Assembly: GCF_000512565.2 (NCBI RefSeq)
Contig: NC_089302.1
Coordinates: 1,674,001-1,738,000 of the forward strand
Length of the DNA: 64,000 bases
Direction of reading: 5' to 3'
Source: Kwoniella dejecticola CBS 10117
Taxonomy: Eukaryota > Basidiomycota > Tremellomycetes > Tremellales > Cryptococcaceae
In this document: positions 33,472 through 44,462 of the stretch, piece by piece
Layout: each line of letters begins with the position of its first letter
Numbering within the stretch: the first letter of the stretch is position 1
The notes under the pieces: generated by a model
What the model saw: the letters and a program-made list of their open reading frames with translations, nothing else
What the model was told of the DNA's origin: nothing
The model's database searches: none
Position numbers and translations under genes: made by a program

Positions 33472-36400
33472 ATGGCGTCTAACAATATTGATGGAGGGGA
33501 CGACATACAGACAAAGGACCTTGAAGGCATTTCCGAGGGTCTGTTGGACAAGGCAGAACATATCACGATACCGACTATTCAAGATGGTGCCAAGAGTCCA
33601 GCGGCAAGGAATAAGAGACAGAAGAACGTGGCTGTTCTCACGTCGGGCGGGGATTCAGCGGGTATGAATGCTGCTGGTGAGTCTGTGTCTATGTCTCTTG
33701 GCAGTTTGATTGACTTGACGCTCTGCCATCCTCTCTCTCCTTTATTGAGATACTGACGAGTCATGTCTGGACCACAGTCCGAGCAGTGGTCAGACAATCC
33801 ATCGCTAGAGGATGTCAAGCATACATCATCCGAGAAGGATGGGAAGGTCTCGTTCGAGGTAACACCTCTGAGCCTACTCCTGCTCCAACACCAAGACGTA
33901 CTCCTTCTGCATCCGCCACTCAATCGCCTTCCCTTCAGCCCCTCTCTTCCAACAAGAACGTCTCTTTCTCGTCGTTACCGCCTTCGAAGCAGATGGAGCT
34001 TGAAAAGGCTACGCATGCCCTGAACACTCAGGCAGATGAAGATTTCGAGAAGAACAGAGTCAATTTCACTGATCCGTCCGGAGTCGCTCCTCTCTCCAAT
34101 GCCCCGCTGAGTTTCGGCTTCGGAGAATTGCTCAAGGATGGAGCTGGAGAAGGTGACGTGGAGGAGATGGCTGCGCATGGGCTTCAGGGGATGGTCATTG
34201 CCGATGAAGAGGATGAGAAGGGCCGAAGTTTGAAGGGTAGATACATCGTCAGAGTGGGCTGGGATGATGTTAGAGGTTGGTTGGGTGAAGGAGGTACTCT
34301 CATTGGAAGTTCCAGATGCCCATCATGTAAGCATCTTACAGAACTTTTGGATACCTAATTCATACCTCTGAAATAGCTAACGAGCTTGACCGTAGTCCGA
34401 GAACGAGAGGGAAGACTTCAAGCCGCTCACAACCTGATCAAGTACGGTATTGACTGCCTTGCTGTTTGTGGTGGAGATGGATCCTTGACTGGTGCGGACA
34501 AATTGAGAGGAGAATGGCCGAGTCTCATGGATGAGCTTCTTGCGACTGGTAAGTCAAAAATGATGTTATCCTCCCAATGAGTTCACTAACGTGCTATTCG
34601 TCCAGAAAAAATCGATGCCGAGCAAAGAGAGACTTTCAGACACCTTAACATTGTGGGATTGGTCGGATCTATCGAGTGAGTTGATTGTGGCATCTGCAAA
34701 ATTGACTGCTCGGGTGACAGTGCAACGCAAGTCCGAAACAGACCAGCTGATTTGCAATAAATAGCAACGACATGTCGATGACGGATCTCACTATCGGTGC
34801 CCCAACAGCTTTACACCGAATCTGCGAGTCCATCGACTCCATCGCCTCGACCGCGTCTTCTCACTCCCGAGCTTTCGTGATTGAAGTCATGGGTAGACAT
34901 TGTGGTTGGCTCGCTTTGTTGGCTGGTGTAGCGATGGGGGCCGATTTCATTTTTATCCCTGAATCACCACCTGAGACGGATGATTGGGAGACCGAGATGT
35001 GCAACTTGCTCCAATCCCACCGAAAAGTCGGTAAGAGGAAGTCAATCGTTATCGTAGCCGAAGGTGCTTTGGACAGAAACCTCAAGCCTATCAAGCCTGA
35101 TTACGTCAAGGATATCCTGGTGGATCGATTGGGTCTCGATACTAGAGTGACCACTTTGGGTCATACTCAACGGGGTGGAAGACCTTGTGCTTTCGACAGA
35201 ATCTTGGTATGTCAGCTATTTTGCATTAGCGTGTCGAAAATGGCTCAAAGCTGATATGGCATATCATAGCCCACCCTTCAAGGTGTACAAGCTGTTCAGG
35301 CTCTTCTCGAAGCCACTCCCGACACGCCTTCATACATGATTGGCATTCAAGAGAACAAGATCACAAAGGTGCCTTTACTCGAGGCTGTAGCTCAAGTGAG
35401 TAAATGGTCTTTCTTTGGAGTGTAAAACGCAGCTAATCGGTGTGTGCAGACCCAGGCAGTCGCCAAAGCCATCGAAAACCAAGACTTCGCCAAAGCCATG
35501 ACATACCGAGACTCCGAGTTCCGAGAAATGTTGCAAGCCTTCCAAATTAGTTCCTCCTTGGCGGTCGACGAAGAGGCACCTAAAGAGAAACGACTTCGAG
35601 TAGGTATCATTCACGTTGGTGCACCAGCAGGAGGAATGAACGCAGCCACTCGACAAGCCGTACGATTCTGTCACAACAGAGGACATACGCCCGTCGCCAT
35701 TTATAACGGTTTCGAAGGTCTCTTAGATGACAATGTTGCCGAGCTGTCTTGGTTACGAGTGGATACTTGGACCACTCGAGGGGGTTCAGAATTAGGAACC
35801 AACAGGACTTTGCCAAGTGCCGATTTAGGTAACATTGCCGCTGGTTTCCAACGACATGCCTTAGACGCTCTGTTGGTCATTGGTGGATTCGAAGCTTTCC
35901 ACTCGGTCATGATTCTCGAACAAAACCGATCGAATTACCCAAGCTTCCAGATCCCAATGGTCCATTTACCTGCCACGATCTCCAACAATGTTCCGATGAC
36001 CGACTTCTCGCTGGGAAGCGATACTTCTCTGAACGCGCTTGTCGATGCGTGCGATGCCATCAGACAGTCTGCATCGGCTAGTCGAAACAGAGTGTTCGTC
36101 GTTGAGACTCAAGGTGGAATGAGCGGTTACTTGGCCACTATGGGTGCTTTAGCTGTAAGTCTACATAGACGGTATGCAAAGAGGAATCGTGCTGATTCAT
36201 CCTGCACGCGCAGGTCGGTGCTGTTCTTGTGTACACTCCGGAAGATGGTATCTCCCTCAAGCTCTTGCAGGAAGATGTAGAATTCTTGACCAAGAGATAC
36301 TCGCTTGACGCGAAGGGTAAGAGCGAAGGTAGATTGGTGATCAAGTGAGTGATAAAATTGACAATAGTGGATCATTCTTCATTCATTCTGACATGTGCGA

Positions 36401-36841
36401 AACTGTAGATCCGAGAAATCATCGACCATCTACACTACCGAGGTACTCACCAAGATCTTCAAGGAAGAAGGCAAAGAGCTATTCGACGCTCGATCCGCAT
36501 CTCTGGGTCACACCATGCAAGGTGGAACCCCATCCCCTATGGACCGAACTCGAGCCGCGAGACTCTCCTTGAGGTGTATGCAATTCTTAGAGAAACACGC
36601 TACACCCAATGCGCAGTCTTCGCATCGATCTGGACCTAAAGGCGTACACCATAAGCGAACTTACTCGACCGAAACTGCTACGATGATTGCGATCAGAGGA
36701 TCCAAGATTGTGTATGCCACAATGGACGAGGTACTGAAGCACACGGATATGAAGTTGAGAAGAGGCAAAGACGAGTGGTGGTCTGATATTAAGCGATTGG
36801 CGGAGATCATGGGTGGTAGACAGGGTTTGGTGTCTTCTTAG
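33472..36841 (+). CDS. PFK1: ATP-dependent 6-phosphofructokinase
   Basis: Nine exons (33472-33676, 33778-34326, 34396-34548, 34606-34675, 34765-35206, 35270-35395, 35450-36154, 36214-36344, 36409-36841) close to 937 residues, the tandem-duplicated form of fungal PFK, the committed step of glycolysis in the cytosol. N-half catalytic features: VAVLTSGGDSAGMNAAVRAV, VCGGDGSLTGAD, SMTDLTIGAPTALHRI, VIEVMGRHCGWLALLAG and LGHTQRGGRPCAFDRI. C-half allosteric copy: IHVGAPAGGMNAATRQAV, VIGGFEAFHS, FSLGSDTSLN, LGHTMQGGTPSPMDRT. Unusual: about 120 extra residues, partly Pro/Thr-rich, sit between EGWEGLVRG and YIVRVGWDDVRGW, where other fungal PFKs have a few. An upstream in-frame ATG at 33382 would add 30 residues; 33472 is chosen because the upstream stretch looks like leader. 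Confidence 0.93.
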
Positions 36842-37487
36842 GCGACTTTGCGGAAAGAGTCAGCGATGAGTGATGAGCAATAAGCGGTACGTATATCGCG
36901 TCAAACGTGTTAGGGTGATGCGTTGGTCCAATGCCGAATAATCGAATAATCAAGTACAATGAATTCAATGCATAGACATTTCCCGGATTTGGGCGCAGAT
37001 GCACACCGGAGCGAAGACGCCTGGCAGATGCCGTGTCGATACATGTGGAAAAGAGATTTGTAAATAAGGAAGATGAAGAGCATGAGGACTTGTACTGTAC
37101 TCTCGTTTCTGGCGATTGGCGATTTGAAGAGCCAAGCGACTTGCCATTCCATCGAACTCAAAGAATACCAAGATAGCTCGCACGATGTGTTTGTAGAATC
37201 CATCCAGAGCGGTGATCTGATCTGATGCAATAAACACATAGTTTGAATTATACATGTAAACGGCAGTGGAATGATGTTGTGTCAAAATCATGATACGTTT
37301 GATCCTGTGCAATGATGTATCTGTGTATCCTTGGACCATTTGTCGTCTCTCGCCGCCCATCTGCCCTTTTCCACCGCCCATCTGCCGTCTTCCGCCGCGG
37401 ATTTGCCCCCTCTCTCGCTGCCCATCTGCCCTCTCTCGCCGCCCATCTGCCCTCTTCCGCTGCCATTCTCCCATTCCCCGCCTCGCC
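36842..37487. other. Convergent 3' spacer with minisatellite
   Basis: About 650 bases between the PFK and NUP54 3' ends, holding the 21-bp repeat array at 37341-37470. Open frames here are made by the repeat. Confidence 0.45.
37341..37470. repeat. Degenerate minisatellite, unit about 21 bp, six copies
   Basis: Units close to CTCTCTCGCCGCCCATCTGC plus C, with variation in the first half. Because 21 is a multiple of three, several frames stay open and read as periodic peptides (GRWAARE on the minus strand). It ends about 18 bp from the NUP54 stop codon. Confidence 0.85.
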
Positions 37488-39519
37488 TCACCTCTCTTGG
37501 CTGGATACCATCCCCAGACCATGTCTTATGACCTCCGAGTCTTCCAGTCCATCATGCACCAACCCACTCAATTTCTGCAACGCCATCTGTTGCGTCGACA
37601 AGATCTCAGCTACTTCAGCTAAAGCCTTTTCATCCGCTAACCAATTATGTTCTCCGCTGTGACCATTCGAGTCATTACCATTTCTTGACATTTTCCTCCT
37701 TCGTCGGATTTCTTCTAAGTGTCCCCATAATTCATTCACTTGTCCTAACAATCTGCCCTTGTTCGCGCCGACTCCGCCACTGGAATTCACCGGAGTAGAT
37801 CTACCGTTGTTCAGACCCAGGCCGTGAGAAGAGGAATGAGAAGGTTTGACAGTATTTCTACCTTTTCCTTCTAATTCAGCTTTGACACTTTCCAATTGTC
37901 GTTGCATGTCGGCTTCTTCCTGCTTGAAGGCCGAGGATTGTATCAGAGGTACGTATTGCGGAGTCTGGGACACGACGTGTATCAATCGGTGGAGGAGCTG
38001 TGTTTGTTGAGCTTGGAGATTAGATAATCTGATCGAAGCTGACAGAGATGTTTGACGAGTATGCGATAATGCAGCTTGTAGTTCTTTGACTCGTTGTTGG
38101 TGCACGCTAGCTAGGTTTTCTTGTTGTTGTTCTCGTTTCTTCACGTCGGCCCACCCGGTAGCTAAGACAGGGACCATACTACTCGGTCCGCAACGAACGA
38201 TCAGCTTCATCTAAAGACACGCGGCCATCAGCTGACTCACCTATTTGGGTCAGGGTTGTCTCGCAAGGCCTTTGCCCACTTGGCGTCGTCGCTCGCTCCT
38301 GCCGGTCTGCCGTATCGACCAGCAGTACCTTCCTCGACGACATTGAAGAAGAAGTACTGTCAAAACAGATGAAGTCAGCAACACGTGCCTCCTGAAATCT
38401 TCTTGTAACAATAGTCGCCGTCGTACGTGACCGCGCCGATGATCTCTTAGGCACTATGATGACGCTGCAACTTACCTTGAATCGACAGTCCGGACTATTC
38501 CCATCCCATGCCCCCTGGATCTGTTTTATCCTAGTTTCTATATCTGGTCCCTGCTTCACTCCGAACGGATTCGCAGAAGTAGACGCATTCATATTCGTGT
38601 TCGTGTTATTCATCATCGACTGACCGAATATACTTGGTTGCTGTTGTTGCTGAGGTTGAGGGTTATTTATACCAGTAGCGAAAGTTGAGAATTGCTGCGG
38701 CTGTGATGTTTGTGTAGTCGCATAGGCTCCTCCGCCAAATAACGAGCCAGCAGGTTTATTCTGTGTTTGTGATTGAGACTGTTGACCAAATGTACTCCCT
38801 CCTCCGAATAAAGAACTTCCACCTTGTTGTGTCTGTTGAGGTTGTTGTCCTGTCGTGGAACCGAATAAACCTGTTCGTCCTGATTGTTGAGCATTGTGCT
38901 GTCCGAATAAGGATCCGCCAGTACCGCTGGCCGGTTGAGCTGTTGTCGTCGACCCGAACAATCCACTTCCTGCAGGTTTAGCACCGCCTCCCCCGAACAA
39001 CGAACTTCCTCCTGCCGCCCCTGTGCCTGCTGGTTGATTTGCGTTGGCATTGGCAGAACCGAATAATCCGCCTGTCGAACTCCCAGTACCGCTCGTGGAA
39101 GTATTACCGAACAAACCTCCTCCTTGTTGTTGTTGAGGTTGCTGAACTGTCGAGCCGAAAAGACCTCCTCCCCCTTGTGGTTGAGAAGTTGATCCGAACA
39201 AGCTAGTCCCTCCACTCGTTCCGGACGGTTGATTTGTGGTTGATCCGAATAGACCGCCGCCAGCAGCTGGCTGTTGTTGTTGTTGCTGTGGTTGTGGGTT
39301 TGTGGATCCGAATAATGATGTTGATGAGCCAGCAGGCTGTGCGGGTGCTGCGCCGAATAAGGAAGTGCTGGGTCCGGACGATGAAGCTTGGGGGTTCGGA
39401 GTTGAGAATCCGCCAAAGGCAGGTTTAGCAGCTGAGGAAGAGCCTGTATTAGACAACCGAATGAGCTTGTACTTCATGCTTGCCGGAACAGAGAGATACT
39501 CACCAAAGCCGAAGGACAT
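37488..39519 (-). CDS. FG nucleoporin Nup54/Nup57
   Basis: Four exons (39504-39519, 38476-39443, 38241-38356, 37488-38178) close to 596 residues. The N-terminal 290 residues carry many GLFG and SLFG repeats in Gln/Gly/Thr-rich spacers, the hydrogel-forming part of the nuclear pore channel. Then comes the Nup54 hallmark, NPFGVKQGPDIETRIKQIQG, with FKYFFFNVVEEGTAGRYGRP and KALRDNPDPNSMVPVLATGW, followed by a long coiled coil (RVKELQAALSHTRQTSLSAS; QQTQLLHRLIHVVSQ) that assembles with Nup62/Nsp1 and Nup58/Nup49 homologues. The first exon encodes only MSFGF plus one base, placing intron 1 right after the start. It shares a 313-bp divergent promoter with TAM41. Confidence 0.92.
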
Positions 39520-39832
39520 GTTGTCTACGGGGGTACCTGAGGCAGTCTTGCGATCTAGAGGAGTGAGTATCCACAAAACGTCAGAAGTTCAACATTGATG
39601 TTGTCTGTCATTGAAGAGGAGGTCGAGGTCATGGCAGCGCGACTGTCTTGGTACAGTACGGAGATTTACCGGGAATTCCTGCGAATGTGGCACAAGGAAC
39701 TTACACTATAGAGCAAGAATCATCAACAAACCCATCCCTCCACTTTCTTGCTCCATCCTGGTCCATATGTCCACTTCAACTTGACTTGTACCGGGAAGCT
39801 TCCTTGCAAGCCGGCAGCAGGCTCGGATCACT
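39520..39832. promoter_or_regulatory. Divergent promoter between NUP54 and TAM41
   Basis: 313 bases between the two ATGs; both promoters must lie here. No distinct motif recognised. Confidence 0.4.
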
Positions 39833-41591
39833 ATGGCATCGTTCCACATTCCTTCACTGACGACTAGGCTGCCCTTCCCGAGCGCAAGATCGTGCGTATA
39901 CCACGCCTTCGCGTCTAGCAGCAAAAGGACCATAGCAACCTGGAGTCCACCTCGCCCGATTAGATTCGAATCAAGGCAGTACCGCCAACCTCAAGAAGGA
40001 ATTATACATATACGCTTGAGCGTCCGATACATCTCATCCGGTATTCGCAAGCCTCACGACTTACCGCCAGATCAGAAAGCCTCTTATGATCGACTACGAC
40101 CTATCGTAGATACTTTCGAAGCGCCCATAGACTGGGCAGTGGCTTATGGGAGTGGAGTGATGAAGCAAGCTCAGACCAAGCCCGGAGACGTGAGCTGTCG
40201 CTTTCTCATCTCCCTTGTTTGATACAAGAGATTTGCAGCTGACTTTAGTCTATCCTCATAACAGCCTCCTTCGTTGACGGATCTATTGCTATCCACCTCT
40301 TCTCCCGTCGAGTTCCACAGTATAAATCTTCGCCAAAACCCATCGCATTACCCTTTACACGCTCGTCTGATCGGAGCTAAGGGTGTAGCTCATATACAAG
40401 AGACGTGGGGTGCGGGTGTATGGTATGTCACCGATGTCAAGATCAACAATACTGTGCGTGTCCTCATTCCTCCCCTCTCTATTATCCCCGACCAAAGTAG
40501 GCGCGAAGCAGAAAGGGAAACGGCGAACAGCTAATGTTAATTTTCAATCATCTGCATTTGATCCTGATAGTCAGTGAAATACGGTGTCATATCAACTGCA
40601 GCCCTTATAGAAGACCTGACACAATGGAAGACATTCTACATCTCAGGACGACTACATAAACCCACTTTACCCCTTGTTTCCCCATCTTCCCCTCGAACTG
40701 AATCTGCATCTCCGTCTTCGTCTTCAACTTCGATGTCGTCCTCGGTATTAGGCGAAGCATTAGAAACGAATCGCAAATCAGCATTAGCCACGGCGCTCTT
40801 ACTTTGTCCAGAACGATTCGAGGAAGACTATCTCTGGGAGAAAATCGCCGGACTGAGTTATTCAGGAGATCCGAGAATGTCGATTCCCGGCGGGGAGAAT
40901 CCCGAGAAAGTCAGGAATATCGTCAGAGGTTCAGGAGCGAGAGAGGGGTTCAGAGAGATGTATGGGTCATACCTCCCTCAGAGAGGTGTGATGTGGGCAG
41001 GACCAGATGCCACGGAGAAGAGCGGATGGCATTGGCAAGATGGGTGGAAAGGTGATGGCGAGGCCTTATTGTATGTAAGTCAGGACTTCACATCCTCGTG
41101 CTCGGTGATGAAATGATTAGATGATTGGATGATTGGCTGCAGAGAGCGGAGCGGGGCTGATGGATACGTCGATCATGCCGGTCACATCACAATGCAGCAA
41201 CCCACCTCAGCAGCATACCAAGTCGAGCTATTTAAATCGCTACCTTCCAGATTACGACAGTCCGTCTTAGCTCATTATCTGAATGATGCGAGTCGTGAGC
41301 TCGATCAAGATAGCGAGAAAGCCGTTATCTCGAGTCGGATCCAAGACCCGCAGTTCAGGTCGACTATATCGGAAGGTATGTCATAGCCTACTGGGTCCCA
41401 GCACAATGAAACGAGACAAGATTACAAGGTTAGTGCTGATGCTGATGGTCTCCACAGAACTCAGGAAGATAATACACAAGCCCGCATTGCGACAATCGAT
41501 CAAAGGGCTATTCACAGCTGGATTCACTAAGAGTTTTTGGTACGCTCTGGCCAAAATACGGAAATGGTTGAATGGAAGAGGGAAAAAATGA
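39833..41591 (+). CDS. TAM41: Mitochondrial phosphatidate cytidylyltransferase Tam41
   Basis: Five exons (39833-40189, 40265-40453, 40571-41074, 41198-41375, 41458-41591) close to 453 residues. Tam41 makes CDP-diacylglycerol on the inner mitochondrial membrane, the first step toward cardiolipin. Seen: an N-terminal region rich in Ser, Arg and hydroxylated residues fitting a matrix presequence; the nucleotidyltransferase start APIDWAVAYGSGVMKQAQ with the GSG motif; HYPLHARLIGAKGVAHIQE; VKYGVISTAALIEDL and TFYISGRLHKP, typical of the family; and RNIVRGSGAREGFREMYG. A 25-residue Ser/Pro insertion follows RLHKP. The C-terminus is basic and helical. Intron 4 (123 nt) is the longest; its acceptor was chosen to give LLYVQQPTSAAYQVELFKSLP. 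Confidence 0.9.
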
Positions 41592-41862
41592 TATCAACTT
41601 CAGCATTTAAGGAGATGTGAGAGCAGAAGTCTGAGCAGATCTTAATGACCGATACCCAGCATGATTTATACCTAAAATGCATATCTACTTATTACTTATA
41701 TACAATAAATCCTGATCAATGGATACTTCCTTGACGTTCTTTCTCTCTATTGATCCCGCTGGGTTGTCACTTGAATTGACTTGACTTAGGGGATGCCTGT
41801 CCTTCTATGTTCAAGAGAGCGCGCTCAATGACGGGTATAAGATGGATTGATGGACCGACTGA

Positions 41863-43152
41863 CTACGCCTTGAGGACTCGATCGAAAGTCTCGCCTTTGA
41901 CTGTACCGCCCTTCATCGAGTTTTTCACGTTTTGGATGAACCCTTCTCGATTACGTCGGAGATCTTCTGCTGCTTCTGCTCGAGCGATCACACCATTGAG
42001 TTAGCTTACCATACCTTTGAGCGGCAGTATGATGCGTATAAAGCATATGACGATGGAATGTCAAGCTCGAAGCATGCGTACCTTTGTTAAGAGGATCATC
42101 GGGATTACTACGATAGATATCGGTAATCATATTAGCTACATTTCCTGTGCTTCCTTCTCGAGAGGAACGATCACAAGCAACAGCTCACGGCTCAAGGAAT
42201 AGGTATTGGATACCGATCATCACCGACGAAAGGTTGAGAACGGGTTTCCAGTCCTCCCTCAAGATATTACTGCATCGTTTGACTGAGTCAGCATAGAGCT
42301 CCTGTCCTTGTGAAGTTCGGAATGGGTCCAAGCCTTGACCAATACTCACAGACAGACGTTTCCCTCCAGATCGAGATTCGGGTGATATATCTAAAATCGG
42401 AAAGGATAAGCATCAGCATAAGCCACTTTGATTTAAGTCCAACTTCGACATCCCAGACGAGAGTCCGAAAGAACATTACAATCACCTCACTTACCTTTTG
42501 GGTACATCGCACCTTTGGCGGCTCATGAGGATATCCACCACCAATAACAAAGGTGAATCTGAATACACCGCCTTTATAGATCCCCTCGTCGGGAGTTATG
42601 GTAAGAGTGAAGTTGAGGACGTCTGCTGGGTCCGGGAAATGGGTCGTCATGGTGGACGGTAATTCCAATTCGGTCAGATCTGTAGGATGTACGGGAAAAG
42701 TAGTCATTTGGGTAGTGGAGGAACGAGGTTAGCTGAGAAATCCCCATATTGACCAATATTGAGGATCTAGCAGGCATGCAACACAAAAAGCATCGCTTTG
42801 CTGATATTGTCGTTGAGGTACTGAATATGGTCTAGGAAGCGGGACCTTGAAGTAGAAGATGAGGGCGAGGAGACGCACCCTTCTGTACTCTCAACTGAGC
42901 AGCAGTCATCCGTGGTTTCTTCTTGTTCGCTGCTTCCTCATCTTTCTTAACTGACCAGAGCTGTGATGTACCAGGGATTGAGCGATTGCGAGCGTAGATA
43001 TAGCAAGTGTTGAGCGAACAATCGTGTTTTATGAGCAAAGCATGCACAATTGAGTCGATATGGAAAAGGAGTAGTTGTACGATAAGATGGTTGAGTCAGC
43101 TTTCACCCGGGCGGCAAGCGAAGTTCAAGAAGAATTAACGTACCTTGATCAT
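41863..43152 (-). CDS. UBC12: NEDD8-conjugating enzyme Ubc12
   Basis: Seven exons (43144-43152, 42879-42960, 42495-42679, 42350-42390, 42189-42269, 42082-42107, 41863-41975) close to 178 residues, the usual size of Ubc12. It passes NEDD8/Rub1 to cullins. Exon 1 is nine nucleotides and encodes only MIK; with exon 2 it forms MIKLWSVKKDEEAANKKK, the N-terminal docking peptide that binds the E1 subunit Uba3. The UBC fold follows: TMTTHFPDPADVLNFTLTIT, GGGYPHEPPKVRCTQK, IYHPNLDLEGNVCLNILRED with the active-site Cys at about 105, then DWKPVLNLSSVMIGIQYLF and NPDDPLNKEAAEDLR. The other exons are 26-185 nt. Upstream PCC1 is divergent. Confidence 0.93.
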
Positions 43153-43484
43153 GATGAATAAGGCTTTGCTTCACTCTACTCTGTTCGGTGTATTGGAGTG
43201 ACGGAAGGATACCTGCTTCTAATCCTGCCAATGGGATAGCCGTGGGTGATGTTGTATATTATCTATGCTATTGATGTCAAGTCGTAGGCTGGAAGAAGAT
43301 CAGAGAGGAAAGATCGTGTTATCGAGTTATCCCTCGGGTAACTGAGAGGCATCTCAAAACGGCCTCAGCGGAGTGGAGGTTCGACAATCGGTCAACTTGA
43401 CCCAGTCAAAAACCTCAATATCTATCATTCTGCTCCTGTTCATGATGCATAAGAATACAAGGTGACATTCTCAAGTCAGTCAAC
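43153..43484. promoter_or_regulatory. Divergent promoter between UBC12 and PCC1
   Basis: 332 bases between the two ATGs; both promoters should lie here. No clear motif. Confidence 0.35.
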
Positions 43485-44194
43485 ATGTCAGTCCATACCG
43501 AGAACGAAGCTGGTCCCTCGCGAGAAGGATGGCATACAACGTGAGTCCGACTTTGGGTCCAACGAGTCTTGTCAATTTCCTCTCAATTTCCTCCTAGCCA
43601 AACGCCCCATGTGTTTCTTACGTTTTGGAGCATACAATGCTGACTTGACTTGACTTGGCTTGACTTGACTTACTTGACCATGCACAGAACACTTCGGATC
43701 CCATTCTACACCCCGCAACACGCAGAAATAGCCAGACAAGCGCTCGAAGTGGACCGCGAACAAAATGGTACTTTCGTGCATCGTGAATTATCCACCGAGG
43801 GGGATGTACTCATAGCGTGAGTCGCTTGAATGGGGCAATCGAAAGACTACCTTCCCAAAACTCCCCTGGGCTGTGGTCTGCGATAACGACTGGGAATCAT
43901 CGCTGTTGAGTAAATTATGCTGATGCCCCTCCTGGACATCATAGACATTACGAGACCACAACAGTCCGCTTATTGCGTCTATCAACCAATTCATTCTTAT
44001 CATCCCTCGATCTGCTCGTGCGCACGATGTCCTCCTTCGCGCCTGATCCGAACGATAAGGAGATAACGGACGAAGAGCTGGAACGGATAAAAGAGCAGGC
44101 GAACATGTCGGCGGGAGGAAGTAAGGAAGGGATAGAGCTGAAAGGTGATGGGCGAGGAGCAGGAAGTGGGGAAGAAGTCAAGTCGGAGAGCTGA
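43485..44194 (+). CDS. PCC1: KEOPS/EKC complex subunit Pcc1
   Basis: Three exons (43485-43540, 43688-43816, 43945-44194) close to 144 residues. Pcc1 is the dimerising subunit of KEOPS, which makes the t6A modification of ANN-decoding tRNAs and affects transcription and telomeres. The family core is clear: LRIPFYTPQHAEIARQALEV, then VHRELSTEGDVLIAHYETTT, then RLLRLSTNSFLSSLDLLVRT ending MSSFAP. Most Pcc1 proteins end soon after this (about 85-100 residues); here an acidic/Gly/Lys tail of about 50 residues follows (DEELERIKEQANMSAGGSK). Intron 1 contains a CTTGA pentamer array. Confidence 0.88.
43641..43678. repeat. Degenerate CTTGA pentamer array in PCC1 intron 1
   Basis: Six to seven near-perfect CTTGA units close to the acceptor. 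Several of them (TTGAC, CTTGAC) look like branch-site matches, so the choice of branch point may be flexible. Confidence 0.7.
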
Positions 44195-44462
44195 CACAAG
44201 GCAAAGCACTGCACTTGAGTCGGACTGGGATCGCTACTGGGGCACTTCAGTCACATGCATCAACTGTAGAGACGAAGGAGACTCTTCATGCACATAGTCT
44301 CAGCATAATCTGGAGCAAACCATGGTCTTGTATAGCGAGGCAGAGCACCGGCGAGAATCGCATTCGACTGAGGTGATGGCTCGTATCATGCGTATGCATT
44401 CAGCATCATATCTATGATTATGTTGTCACACGAACATCAATCACGCTATGTATGGTTCCCCC

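Noticed and set aside
37248..37522. Periodic Arg/Ala/Glu-rich open frames
   Set aside because: They are made by the 21-bp minisatellite, which keeps several frames open.
38667..39416. Second minus-strand frame of 249 codons inside NUP54
   Set aside because: It is the out-of-frame reading of the FG-repeat coding sequence, kept open by repeat composition.
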